A stretch of 64,000 bases of DNA from Levilactobacillus cerevisiae (GTDB lineage: Bacteria; Bacillota; Bacilli; Lactobacillales; Lactobacillaceae), in NCBI RefSeq assembly GCF_003946245.1, contig NZ_RHNN01000005.1, positions 1 through 64,000 of the forward strand, given 5' to 3'. How positions within the stretch are numbered: the stretch's first letter is position 1; every line of letters starts with the position of its first letter. A model generated the notes under the pieces. The model had not been told where the DNA came from and ran no database searches. It worked only from the letters and a program-made list of their open reading frames with translations. Of this stretch, positions 57,213-64,000 are shown piece by piece. The translations under genes were made by a program, and so were the position numbers.

Positions 57213-58032
57213 GTTCCTGCAAGCCGATATCGAACGCTTTCTCGCCGAAGACATTGGTCGTGGAGATCTTAGTACCTTAACGTTGCCGGACCGGGTCGTG
57301 ACGGCCGAAATTATGGCGAAGCAAGCCGGTATCTTGGCGGGGCAGGATCTGCCACCCGTGATCTACCAAACGTTAGAGGCCCAGGCAACGTATGAACGCT
57401 GTGTGGCCGACGGCGAGTGGGTCACGGCGGGAACGGTGGTTGGTCGGATGACGACTAACATTGTTACGTTGCTGGCGGGTGAACGGGTCATGTTGAATCT
57501 GATGCAACGGATGAGCGGGATTGCGACCGCCACGCACGCGGCCATCGAGACGCTGAATGATCCGCGGATCGCCATTCTGGATACCCGGAAAACGCTGCCT
57601 GGACTCCGGCAATTTGATAAGGCAGCGGTCGTCATGGGTGGCGGCCAAAATCATCGCTTTGGACTTGATGATGCCGTGATGCTCAAGGACAACCACTGGG
57701 CGTTGATCACGGACTTGCCTGCGACGGTGCGGGCGCTACGCCAGCAGATTGGTCCCACTAAAATAATTGAGGTTGAAGTGGAGAATTTAGCGCAACTCCA
57801 CGCCGCCGTGGCCAGTCAAGTGGATATGATCATGATCGACAATCAAGCTCCCGCGACAGTCCGTGCTTGGCGCCAATTGATTCCCACTAGTATCAAGGTG
57901 GAGGCGTCCGGCGGCATTACGCTCGTCACATTGGCTGGTTATGCCCACACGGGGGTGGACTACCTCTCGTTGGGGTATCTTACCCACAGTGTGACGGCGC
58001 TCGATTTGGCGTTGGAAATCGCTGGTTCGTAA
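57196..58032 (+). CDS. nadC: Nicotinate-nucleotide pyrophosphorylase (quinolinate phosphoribosyltransferase)
   Basis: 278-residue NadC-family enzyme making nicotinate mononucleotide (NaMN) from quinolinate and PRPP. Seen: DIERFLAEDIGRGDLSTLTL, DTRKTLPGLRQFDKAAVVMG G, NHRFGLDDAVMLKDNHWAL, EVEVENLAQL, DMIMIDNQAPATVRAW and IKVEASGGITL. Quinolinate synthesis genes are not in view, so the enzyme may work on salvaged substrate. Start ATG 57196 within niaP. NaMN is also the substrate of CobT, encoded 160 bp downstream. Confidence 0.9.
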   Translation: MKHTPRFLQADIERFLAEDIGRGDLSTLTLPDRVVTAEIMAKQAGILAGQDLPPVIYQTLEAQATYERCVADGEWVTAGTVVGRMTTNIVTLLAGERVMLNLMQRMSGIATATHAAIETLNDPRIAILDTRKTLPGLRQFDKAAVVMGGGQNHRFGLDDAVMLKDNHWALITDLPATVRALRQQIGPTKIIEVEVENLAQLHAAVASQVDMIMIDNQAPATVRAWRQLIPTSIKVEASGGITLVTLAGYAHTGVDYLSLGYLTHSVTALDLALEIAGS

Positions 58033-58060
58033 GCTTTTTAGCATGGTTCCAGGTTGACCC

Positions 58061-58103
58061 AAAAAATGTCAGGTGACGGGAATGTCGTCGCTTGACATTT
58101 TTT
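58061..58103 (+). terminator. Terminator after nadC
   Basis: AAAAAATGTCA pairs with TGACATTTTTT, with inner GGTGACG/CGTCGC pairing. Separates niaP-nadC from cobT. Confidence 0.8.
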
Positions 58104-58193
58104 GTGGTCGATTTTTAGAAACGAGCAGCGTAGGCTAAGAGGGTGACGCCAGTTTATGAGATTCTTAAATTGGATTTAGAGGGGTAGTCAATA

Positions 58194-59231
58194 ATGAAAG
58201 TGATAACATTAGCGCCAATCTCGGCAGACGCCAGGCAGGCGATGCAAACAAAGTTAGATGGTTTGGGGAAACCGATTCACGGTTTGGGGAAGTTGGAAAC
58301 GTTAGCGGTCGATTTGGCCGGCATCGAAGGCACCACAGATTTGCGAGTAGCCAAGCGGTGTTGTTTGATCTTTGCCGCTGATCACGGTGTCGTGCGGGAG
58401 GGGGTGTCCGCAACTCCCGCCAAAGTGACGGCCATTCAAGCCATCAATTTACTGAACGGACATACGGCCGCCGGTGCCATGGGAACCGCGGTGGGGTGTG
58501 AGTTGCAAGTTGTCGACGTGGGCATTGCGGCCGATTTGACCGATCCACGCTTGATTCACCGCAAGATTCGGCACGGTACGCGTAACATGGTCGAGGAGCC
58601 AGCGATGACCCTCGCGGAAGCTCAGGCGGCCATCGACGTGGGGATGACAACGACGCAGGACGCCATCGCTGCGGGCAACCAACTCATTTTGATTGGTGAG
58701 CTGGGCATTGGCAACACCACCACGGCCGCCGCAATCCTGGCTTGCGCGCTACGGGTGGCCCCAAAGCAGATGGTGGGGCGGGGGTCAAACATTTCGGATC
58801 AGCGTTGGGCCCACAAGGTAGACGTCGTGACCACGGCATTGGACCGCTGGCAACCGGATGCCACGGACGCGCTAGACATTTTACATAAAGTTGGTGGGTA
58901 TGAGATTGCCGCCAAAGTAGGCGCCATTCTGGCAGCCGCTCAGGCGGGAGTTCCCCTGATTATTGATGGCTTCATCTCGCTTGCTGCGGTCGTTCTCGCG
59001 GAATTATTGGCGCCCGACGTTCGACATCACGTACTGGCCTCCCATCAATCCCGCGAACCCGGCTCACAGATTGCGATGCAGCGGCTCGGGTTAACGCCCC
59101 TGTTGGACTTGGATTTAGCCACGGGTGAGGGAACGGGCGCCCTACTGATGTTGCCGCTGATTGACGTGCTCCAAGCGGTTTTGACCGGCATGAACACGCA
59201 GGCTGATTTGGACTTTGGGTACCAACCTTAA
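58194..59231 (+). CDS. cobT: Nicotinate-nucleotide-dimethylbenzimidazole phosphoribosyltransferase
   Basis: 345-residue CobT, which transfers phosphoribose from NaMN to the lower-ligand base during cobalamin nucleotide-loop assembly. Seen: HGLGKLETLAVDLAGIEG, LIFAADHGVVREGVSATPAK VT, LIGELGIGNTTTAAAIL, GRGSNISDQ, ISLAAVVLAEL and the catalytic Glu in LATGEGTGALLMLPLI. With adenosine-type lower ligand (pseudo-B12) possible in lactobacilli, the base substrate is open. A substrate link with nadC is obvious; the end user may be the pdu dehydratase. Start ATG 58194. Confidence 0.93.
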   Translation: MKVITLAPISADARQAMQTKLDGLGKPIHGLGKLETLAVDLAGIEGTTDLRVAKRCCLIFAADHGVVREGVSATPAKVTAIQAINLLNGHTAAGAMGTAVGCELQVVDVGIAADLTDPRLIHRKIRHGTRNMVEEPAMTLAEAQAAIDVGMTTTQDAIAAGNQLILIGELGIGNTTTAAAILACALRVAPKQMVGRGSNISDQRWAHKVDVVTTALDRWQPDATDALDILHKVGGYEIAAKVGAILAAAQAGVPLIIDGFISLAAVVLAELLAPDVRHHVLASHQSREPGSQIAMQRLGLTPLLDLDLATGEGTGALLMLPLIDVLQAVLTGMNTQADLDFGYQP

Positions 59232-59288
59232 AGGACGGCGGGACAATCTAGGTATTGACGCTCCGCAACGAAACCGGCAAAATGAAGA

Positions 59289-59302
59289 TGTTAGCGCTAG
59301 CA
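59289..59302 (+). promoter_or_regulatory. cre-like site upstream of aldo/keto reductase
   Basis: TGTTAGCGCTAGCA matches the CcpA box TGWAANCGNTNWCA at all but two fixed positions and is nearly palindromic. It lies 29 bp before the GTG of the next gene. Confidence 0.4.
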
Positions 59303-59330
59303 AGATTGGCGCAAGAAAGGTGAGATTACG

Positions 59331-60314
59331 GTGAAGTATCGAAAATTTGGTAAAACTAATTTTAATGCGAGTGAGGTGTCACTTGGAACTTGGCAACTGG
59401 GTTCTAAATGGGGCGATCCCTTCAACGAACAGGACGCGCAGAATACATTAGCTGCGGCCTACGATGCCGGTGTCAACTTCTTTGATACCGCGGATATTTA
59501 CCAGGACGGTCACAGTGAACGGGCGCTGGCCAAATTTATCAAGGGCAAGCAAGACAAGGTATTCGTGTCGACCAAGGTTGGCCGGAAGCTCGACCCCCAC
59601 GTGGCCAGTGGCTACACGAAAGCCAATATTACGAAATTTGTTGAAGAGAGCCTGACTAATTTAGACGTCGACGCCCTCGACAACGTGCTGTTGCACTGCC
59701 CACCAACCCCCGTTTACTATGAGCCAGAAGTCTTCTTCGCGCTGGACGAATTGAAAAAATCTGGAAAAATCAAGAACTACGGTGTCTCCGTGGAACGGGT
59801 CGAGGAAGCCATGAAGGCCCTGGACTACGATATTTCCGCCGTCGAAATTATTTACAACATGTTCCGCTTACGACCAGCGGATAACTTCTTCAAGATGGCC
59901 CAGGCCAAGAACGTTGGGATCATTGCCCGCGTGCCGTTAGCGAGTGGCTTGTTGAGCGGGAAATACACCCTCGATACCACGTTTGGTAAGGCCGACCACC
60001 GGAACTTTAACCGCCACGGTGAGGCGTTTGATCAAGGCGAAACGTTCTCCGGCGTGGATTATGAGACTGGGGTGAAGGCGGCTAACGAGCTCCACGAACG
60101 GTTAGGCTTAGACCAGCCGCTCGCGCCATTGGCCTTGCGGTACATTCTGATGGCCGATGCCGTTAGCACGGTGATTCCAGGGGCTTCCAAGCCAGAACAA
60201 ATTACCCGCAACGTGGCCGCAGCGGAGTTGCCAGCCTTCACGGCGGACCAAATGGCCATTGTCCGTGACGTTTACAACAAGTACATTAAGAACCCGGTTC
60301 AGTACAAGTGGTAG
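59331..60314 (+). CDS. Aldo/keto reductase (potassium-channel beta-subunit-like group)
   Basis: 327-residue AKR. Seen: YRKFGKTNFNASEVSLGTWQ LG, catalytic Asp and Tyr in FFDTADIYQDGHSERALAKF, Lys in FVSTKVGRK, His in NVLLHCPPTPVYY, and the NADP-binding VSTVIPGASKPEQITRN. It belongs to the YajO/Gcy-type group of broad carbonyl reductases. Start GTG 59331 behind AAAGGTGAG. Single gene with a terminator and a cre-like site upstream. Confidence 0.88.
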   Translation: MKYRKFGKTNFNASEVSLGTWQLGSKWGDPFNEQDAQNTLAAAYDAGVNFFDTADIYQDGHSERALAKFIKGKQDKVFVSTKVGRKLDPHVASGYTKANITKFVEESLTNLDVDALDNVLLHCPPTPVYYEPEVFFALDELKKSGKIKNYGVSVERVEEAMKALDYDISAVEIIYNMFRLRPADNFFKMAQAKNVGIIARVPLASGLLSGKYTLDTTFGKADHRNFNRHGEAFDQGETFSGVDYETGVKAANELHERLGLDQPLAPLALRYILMADAVSTVIPGASKPEQITRNVAAAELPAFTADQMAIVRDVYNKYIKNPVQYKW

Positions 60315-60391
60315 GCATTCGCTAAATAAGGACGCGGAAGTCTGCTGAGGCATGACGATGCAGACTGAACGTTTGTAAAACTGAGCAAAAC

Positions 60392-60435
60392 AAAAGGTCG
60401 GACCACCACAATAGCTGTGGCGCGCCGACCTTTTT
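60392..60435. terminator. Terminator between aldo/keto reductase and gcvH-like gene
   Basis: AAAAGGTCGG pairs with CCGACCTTTT with inner CCACA/TGTGG, and T5 follows. Probably serves both convergent genes. Confidence 0.85.
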
Positions 60436-60446
60436 AATGGCGATTA

Positions 60447-60830
60447 TTAGGCGACTTGTAAATCTAGCACCCAATTATCCGCTTGTTTATTCTTATTAAT
60501 GGTGGCTGGATCTCCAACCAAGTTTTCGTTGACCTTAACGACGGTCCCAGCAAAGGGCGTCTTGAAATTCTCGACGGCCTTATCGCTTTCAACTTCCAGG
60601 ATATCATCGCCAGCGGCAAGCACGTCGTCAGCTAGAATGGGCAGGTCGGCAAAACTAATGTCACCGATTTGCTCAAGTGCATCGCTGGAAAGGCCCATCC
60701 GGTAGTGACCTTGGTCACGTTGTTCCAGCCAAACGCCATCTTTGATGGTCAGTTGCGGTGCGGCAGGGGCTTTGTTGCCACGGAACCAGTTAATCAATCG
60801 TTGCCAAAAAGATTGTGGGTGTTCAGTCAT
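60447..60830 (-). CDS. GcvH-like lipoyl carrier protein
   Basis: 127 residues. A positively charged, Trp-containing N-terminal extension (FWQRLINWFRGNKAP) precedes a lipoyl domain: VWLEQRDQGHYRMGLSSDAL, GDISFADLPILADDV and the lipoylation site Lys84 in EVESDKAVENFKTPFAG. It resembles glycine cleavage H protein, but no glycine cleavage genes are visible and lactobacilli commonly lack them. A role as lipoyl relay for lipoate transfer, or in a lipoate-linked ADP-ribosylation system, is more likely (known GcvH-L proteins; inference here). Start ATG 60830 with AGGGAGGAATTT. Confidence 0.85.
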   Translation of the reverse strand: MTEHPQSFWQRLINWFRGNKAPAAPQLTIKDGVWLEQRDQGHYRMGLSSDALEQIGDISFADLPILADDVLAAGDDILEVESDKAVENFKTPFAGTVVKVNENLVGDPATINKNKQADNWVLDLQVA

Positions 60831-61004
60831 CGTAAATTCCTCCCTAATGTCATTGCTAACTTCTAGTATACCCTTCACGTGTAACCGCTGACAATAACTT
60901 GCTCAGGATGAAGGTGCATGCTACACTGAAAATAATTTCACTGAGGTAGGATAAGGTGTCAAAGAATTGCAGCGACATGCTTACAAAATTAGGTGAAAAT
61001 GCCA

Positions 61005-61186
61005 CCTGCGGCTGCCAGAGATTCCGGCTGCTGTGGGGACCGCCTGCGGCCTGAGAGGCGGTCCTCCGGCTCGGTTTAAAGCCTGTCCAAAATCGACAGT
61101 CTTCAAACACGTCCCACGCTGTAACCTGAGAAGGGCACTCAGCCAACACCGTCGACACAGCTGCCTGCATCTCTGTCCTCCTCCGG
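61005..61186 (-). repeat. Three-hairpin repeat upstream of the gcvH-like gene
   Basis: Arms CCTGCGGCTGCCAGAGATTC plus CGGCTGCTGTGG (61005-) and CGACACAGCTGCCTGCATCT plus CTGTCCTCCTCCGG (-61186) pair imperfectly. Inner hairpins: GACCGCCTGCGGCC/GAGGCGGTCC region (61039-61065), GGTTTAAAGCCTGTC/GACAGTCTTCAAAC (61074-61110), and TAACCTGAG/CTCAGCCAACACC (61119-61150). Class B-like inner words, new outer arm. Confidence 0.65.
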
Positions 61187-61471
61187 TTACGATTGTTCTT
61201 CAACATGACATTGAGGCGATTACCGGTGGCCAATAACGTCTATCCATGTTATTGGCCACAGCGTTCCAGCCTAAATTTGGTGAACGGTAATTCAGCAGGT
61301 TTAGAAAGGATTGCCAGTTTCCGAATGTTATAATTCATCTATGTAGGGGTGAAGCCGATGCTTTAGCTTTCAACCTAATTGGATGATATTTTAAGATAAA
61401 CAACAGGTACATTCAATAACAGTAACAAACTGAACACTGCAAGAAAAGTCGTCATTGCTGTGGTCAATGTA
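61187..61471. other. Spacer between repeats
   Basis: 285 bp with no gene. A hairpin-like CCGGTGGCCAATAACG / TGTTATTGGCCAC occurs at about 61225-61260, which looks terminator-like but without a U-run. Confidence 0.4.
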
Positions 61472-61686
61472 GCCTTGTGGTTCTGACGGAACCGGAGGCA
61501 GTTAGGTGCCGAACCCTGTGAAAGTGGTGTTAAGCTGGTGATTTTCCAGCTTTACAGCACGGACCGTGTTTTGAGACTTACGGACTTTGTAAGCCTCAAA
61601 ACCGAGTCTAAAGACCGGTTCCCAGGCTTTAGACGGGTCCCACAGGGTGAAGCGCACCTAGACTGCCGGGGTCAAAACCACAAGGC
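61472..61686 (+). repeat. Three-hairpin repeat with extended outer stem, copy 1 before lplA
   Basis: Outer arm GCCTTGTGGTTCTGACGGAA through GTGCCGAACCCTGTG (61472-61520) pairs with CACAGGGTGAAGCGCACCTA through TTTTGACC-type GGTCAAAACCACAAGGC (61641-61686), about 45 bp with bulges. H1 61524-61560 (GTGGTGTTAAGCTGG / CCAGCTTTACAGCAC), H2 61568-61602 (GTTTTGAGACTTAC / GTAAGCCTCAAAAC), H3 61606-61634 (GTCTAAAGACC / GGCTTTAGAC). One of the best-formed copies. Confidence 0.8.
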
Positions 61687-61782
61687 GGATTCGACCTAAC
61701 GAGAAGAAGCGAATACTAACATTCACGGAGACCAGAAAGTTACCAGTAAGTGATAATCTGGGCGAAGGACAGTGTTAGTGCA

Positions 61783-62010
61783 GTGGTGGGTGGTCATGGT
61801 TGGAGTCGGAGGAGGACAGGCACGTAACCAGCTGTGTCGGTGGTGTTAGACCGAGTGTTTTTGCTCGGCCTTACACCACGGGACGAACTTTGAGACGCGG
61901 GTCTTTCGCGGCTTAAAGTCGAGCCGAAAGCCCGTACTTTGGCTGAAGGCGGTCCCCATAGCAGGTTACGTGCCTGTCAGCCGCAGACGGAAACCATGAC
62001 CACCCACCAC
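61783..62010 (+). repeat. Three-hairpin repeat with extended outer stem, copy 2 before lplA
   Basis: Outer arm GTGGTGGGTGGTCATGGTT through GGCACGTAACCAGCTGTG (61783-61838) pairs with CATAGCAGGTTACGTGCCTG through AACCATGACCACCCACCAC (61957-62010): about 50 bp. H1 61840-61879 (GTGGTGTTAGACCGAG / CTCGGCCTTACACCAC), H2 61887-61919 (ACTTTGAGACGCG / CGCGGCTTAAAGT), H3 61923-61950 (GCCGAAAGCC / GGCTGAAGGC). It ends 36 bp before the lplA start, so it would be within or just above the lplA leader RNA. Confidence 0.8.
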
Positions 62011-62046
62011 GACTGCACACTGGAAGAGCGAAGGGAGTAGGAGAGA

Positions 62047-63087
62047 ATGTACTTAATTGATACCAACCGCAACGGCCAAGTCGTGACCGATGCCATCGTC
62101 AACCAATCCATCGACAACTACTTAGTCAACGATTTAAAATTACCCGGCCACGGCCTGATGATGTACGTCAACCAACCGGCCGTCATCGTCGGCATCAACC
62201 AAACCGTGGGTGCTGAGGTGGATTTCCATTACCTTGAACAGAATCACGTGCAACTGGTGCGGCGAACGTCTGGTGGCGGGGCCGTTTACCATGACGAACG
62301 CAACTTGATTTTTGAGCACATCATCAATGGCGATCCCCAAGATGGGTCGAAATTCGGCGACTACACGGTCTTTGCCGAACCCGTTTTGCGGGCACTGAAG
62401 GCAATGGGCGTGGCCGACCTGGGCATCAGCAACAAGAGTGCCTTGACGGTCGCCGGCAAGAAATTTTCCGGAATGACCATGTTTAAAAATGGAGACGGCT
62501 ATGCGGCTGGTGGGACCATCATGTACGACCTGAACGTCGATGCCGCGCACGCCTCACTGTTGCCTGCCAGCGACCGGCCGCACCGTGGCGTGGACTCCAA
62601 CCGGGTCGCCATTACCAATCTCCGCCAATACCTGGCGCCCGAATACCGCGACCTGGATATCCAAGCGTTTAAGAACGCCTTGCTCTGCCACATTTTTGCG
62701 GTCGACCAGTTAGACCAAATTGAAACGTATCACCTGAGTGACCAGGACTGGGCCATTATTGACCAACGGCTCGCGGAAAAGTACGATACCGATGCCTGGA
62801 ACTATGGCGCCAACCCGGGCTTTCGCGGCTATCAAAAGCTAACGGTGGCGCAGGGTACCCTACACGTGAACTTTACTCAACACGCCGGTAAATTGCGGAA
62901 CGCCATGCTGTTCGGCGCCATTGGGACGCCGGCGGAACTACATGCCATTTCAGAACAGCTCACGGGGATTGCAGCGACCGCGGACGCTATTCAAGCCGTG
63001 TTAACGCAACCGACCGTGACGGCAGTGTTGGGAACGGATGCCGTCGCACCGCTCATCCAACTGCTCAGTGAGGGGGCTGCCAAATGA
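62047..63087 (+). CDS. lplA: Lipoate-protein ligase A
   Basis: 346 residues; activates free lipoate with ATP and attaches it to lipoyl domains. Seen: N-terminal VNDLKLPGHGLMMYVNQPAV, the lipoate-binding LVRRTSGGGAVYHDERNLIF EH, catalytic Lys region ALTVAGKKFSGMTMFKNGDG, and a C-terminal accessory domain (about 240-340). Start ATG 62047 has GGAG close by. It overlaps the next gene by 4 bp (ATGA). A likely substrate is the GcvH-like protein encoded 1.2 kb away, besides the 2-oxoacid dehydrogenase E2. Confidence 0.92.
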   Translation: MYLIDTNRNGQVVTDAIVNQSIDNYLVNDLKLPGHGLMMYVNQPAVIVGINQTVGAEVDFHYLEQNHVQLVRRTSGGGAVYHDERNLIFEHIINGDPQDGSKFGDYTVFAEPVLRALKAMGVADLGISNKSALTVAGKKFSGMTMFKNGDGYAAGGTIMYDLNVDAAHASLLPASDRPHRGVDSNRVAITNLRQYLAPEYRDLDIQAFKNALLCHIFAVDQLDQIETYHLSDQDWAIIDQRLAEKYDTDAWNYGANPGFRGYQKLTVAQGTLHVNFTQHAGKLRNAMLFGAIGTPAELHAISEQLTGIAATADAIQAVLTQPTVTAVLGTDAVAPLIQLLSEGAAK

Positions 63088-63392
63088 AAGCCAAGTACGA
63101 CGTGAACCAGTACGTCGGGGTGCCGGTGCAAGCGAACGCGTCCGGGACTTACGAAATCAAACGGGAGCCGGATGGTGATTTCAAACTCCATTCCTGGCGC
63201 ACGGGTCGTCACAGCAAGGGCAAGTACAAGGGGGTTGGCCAGATTTTTCTGACCGAAAATCACCTCAAGGTCGCTGTCGTGGCGGCATATCCGGTGAACT
63301 ACAAGGAACGCCACGACTATACGCCCATGCAACGGTTGACCAGTGAATTTGTGAGTGATGAATTGGTACAACTGGCGAATGAAAAGCTGTAA
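63084..63392 (+). CDS. Hypothetical protein coupled to lplA
   Basis: 102 residues, not recognised. Basic, beta-rich: KYDVNQYVGVPVQANASGTY EI, GDFKLHSWRTGRHSKGKYKG VG, ENHLKVAVVAAYPVNYKERH DYTPM. No signal peptide or TM helix. The ATGA overlap with lplA indicates translational coupling, so a role linked to lipoylation is possible but unproven. Confidence 0.75.
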   Translation: MKAKYDVNQYVGVPVQANASGTYEIKREPDGDFKLHSWRTGRHSKGKYKGVGQIFLTENHLKVAVVAAYPVNYKERHDYTPMQRLTSEFVSDELVQLANEKL

Positions 63393-63399
63393 GCAAAGT

Positions 63400-63439
63400 A
63401 AAAGACCTGAACCGGTGGCTGCCGATTCAGATCTTTTTT
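63400..63439. terminator. Bidirectional terminator
   Basis: AAAAGACCTGA pairs with TTCAGATCTTTT around a loop with further ACCGG/GCCGA pairing; T-run after. Between the lplA operon (+) and the OppA gene (-). Confidence 0.8.
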
Positions 63440-63449
63440 AGTTCAGCAC

Positions 63450-64000
63450 CTATTTCACAAAATAAGCGCCCTTAAAATTCGATTGCGTGCCCACGGTGTT
63501 GTACTGCACCCCGTTGAGCTTGGGATTGACCAAATACGTACTGGCGGGTTGGAAGAGTGGGGTAATGCCTTGATCTTTCATCAAGACGCCCTCGGCCTGC
63601 AACAGGGTATTCCAGCGCGTACTGTTAAATGACGGCGCATTGCTGGCCTGTTCCACCAGTCGATCGTAGGTGGGACTGGACCATTTGCCGGTATTGCTCA
63701 TGCTGGAACTGGTGAAGAGGGCCAGCATGGAAAGCGGATCGGCGTACTGCGCGTGTTGCGTTGTCAGCGATAGATCGGCGTTGACCGGACCCGGAATCTC
63801 ATCGACGGACCATTGCCGGGGTTTCAAGCGAATAGTCAGGCCGGGGAGGGTTGCGGTCAGCTGTTGCTTCAGCGTATGCGCAATTTTATAACTGTAGGGT
63901 GCGTCCAAGTAGCTCAACGATAGCGTGATGTGCTTTAGCTTGGCCTGCTTTAACGCCCGGTGCCACAGCCTTTTTGCCAACTTGGTGTTGTAGGTCAGCG
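63450..64000 (-). CDS. Oligopeptide-binding protein OppA family, C-terminal part (cut by window end)
   Basis: The open frame runs off the right edge. The visible 183 residues are the C-terminal part of an SBP_bac_5 peptide-binding protein: LTYNTKLAKRLWHRALKQAK, ITLSLSYLDAPYSYKIAHTL, NADLSLTTQHAQYADPLSML, then STRWNTLLQAEGVLMKDQGI and GTQSNFKGAYFVK at the end, parallel to the end of the OppA at 44.8 kb (GTQWSYKYAYIK). Paralogue of that gene. Start and lipobox lie outside the window. Confidence 0.88.
   Translation of the reverse strand, partial: LTYNTKLAKRLWHRALKQAKLKHITLSLSYLDAPYSYKIAHTLKQQLTATLPGLTIRLKPRQWSVDEIPGPVNADLSLTTQHAQYADPLSMLALFTSSSMSNTGKWSSPTYDRLVEQASNAPSFNSTRWNTLLQAEGVLMKDQGITPLFQPASTYLVNPKLNGVQYNTVGTQSNFKGAYFVK

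Noticed and set aside
58033-58193. Cobalamin riboswitch before cobT
   Set aside because: No B12-box-like sequence or multi-stem leader found; the gap holds only the nadC terminator and about 90 bp.
16654-62010. Repeats as tRNA genes or CRISPR arrays
   Set aside because: The cloverleaf plan is about twice the size of tRNA with no anticodon or CCA pattern, and there are no regularly spaced short direct repeats with unique spacers.

Overview
The window looks like chromosome of a heterofermentative Lactobacillaceae, most likely Levilactobacillus brevis or a close relative. This rests on the lactobacillus-type pdu operon for coenzyme-B12-dependent 1,2-propanediol/glycerol use in a bacterial microcompartment, the cell-wall and secreted proteins (an LPQTG-anchored protein, GH25 and GH8 enzymes with Gram-positive signal peptides), the DUF4811 + DHA2 transporter pair, GcvH-like/LplA proteins without a visible glycine cleavage system, AGGAGG-type ribosome binding sites and a methionine T-box. 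Species is inferred from gene content only.

Layout. 1-13.8 kb is the 3' two thirds of a pdu operon, all on +: a pduD remnant cut at its 5' side by what looks like the end of an ISL3-family insertion sequence, then pduE-G-H-K-J-L-M-N-O, a HbpS/PduO-C-like protein, pduP-Q-W-U, an old-yellow-enzyme reductase, a Tyr/Ser phosphatase and pduV. 13.9-25 kb is accessory: tandem paralogous MFS exporters, an aldo/keto reductase, a wall-anchored adhesin-like protein, DUF4811 + DHA2 exporter with a divergent TetR regulator, and a MerR-cupin-carboxymuconolactone decarboxylase operon. 25-35 kb holds GH8, mntH with a ferrochelatase, GH25 lysozyme, a PadR-controlled DHA2 exporter and a secreted matrixin-like metalloprotease. 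35-47 kb has tag, sbcD-sbcC, a penicillin V acylase/bile salt hydrolase-family enzyme, a GNAT protein, a GH3 beta-glucosidase and an OppA lipoprotein preceded by a Cys-rich mini-ORF. 47-52 kb has a degenerate tag homologue and the T-box-controlled metQ-metNI methionine importer. 52-60 kb has a DMT transporter, a histidine phosphatase, an orphan antitoxin, nrtR-niaP-nadC, cobT and an aldo/keto reductase. 60-64 kb has a GcvH-like lipoyl protein, lplA with a small partner, and the 3' end of another OppA gene.

How parts fit: the pdu enzymes oxidise and reduce an aldehyde inside a protein shell (PduJ, PduK, PduN, PduU), PduO makes adenosylcobalamin, PduGH repair the dehydratase, PduL/PduW capture ATP from the acyl-CoA. 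niaP-nadC make nicotinate mononucleotide, which is the substrate of the neighbouring CobT for the lower loop of B12, so the 56-59 kb cluster could feed the pdu cofactor.

The most unusual signal is a family of about fifteen dispersed intergenic elements, mostly 160-230 bp, each built as a long outer inverted repeat enclosing three internal hairpins (a four-way-junction or cloverleaf plan). Copies differ strongly in sequence but keep pairing by matched changes. Some are nested inside others, one is tandemly duplicated, and they fill almost every large gap from 16 kb to 62 kb while being absent from the pdu operon, which instead has three other long hairpins. I do not recognise this family. All boundaries were read by eye.
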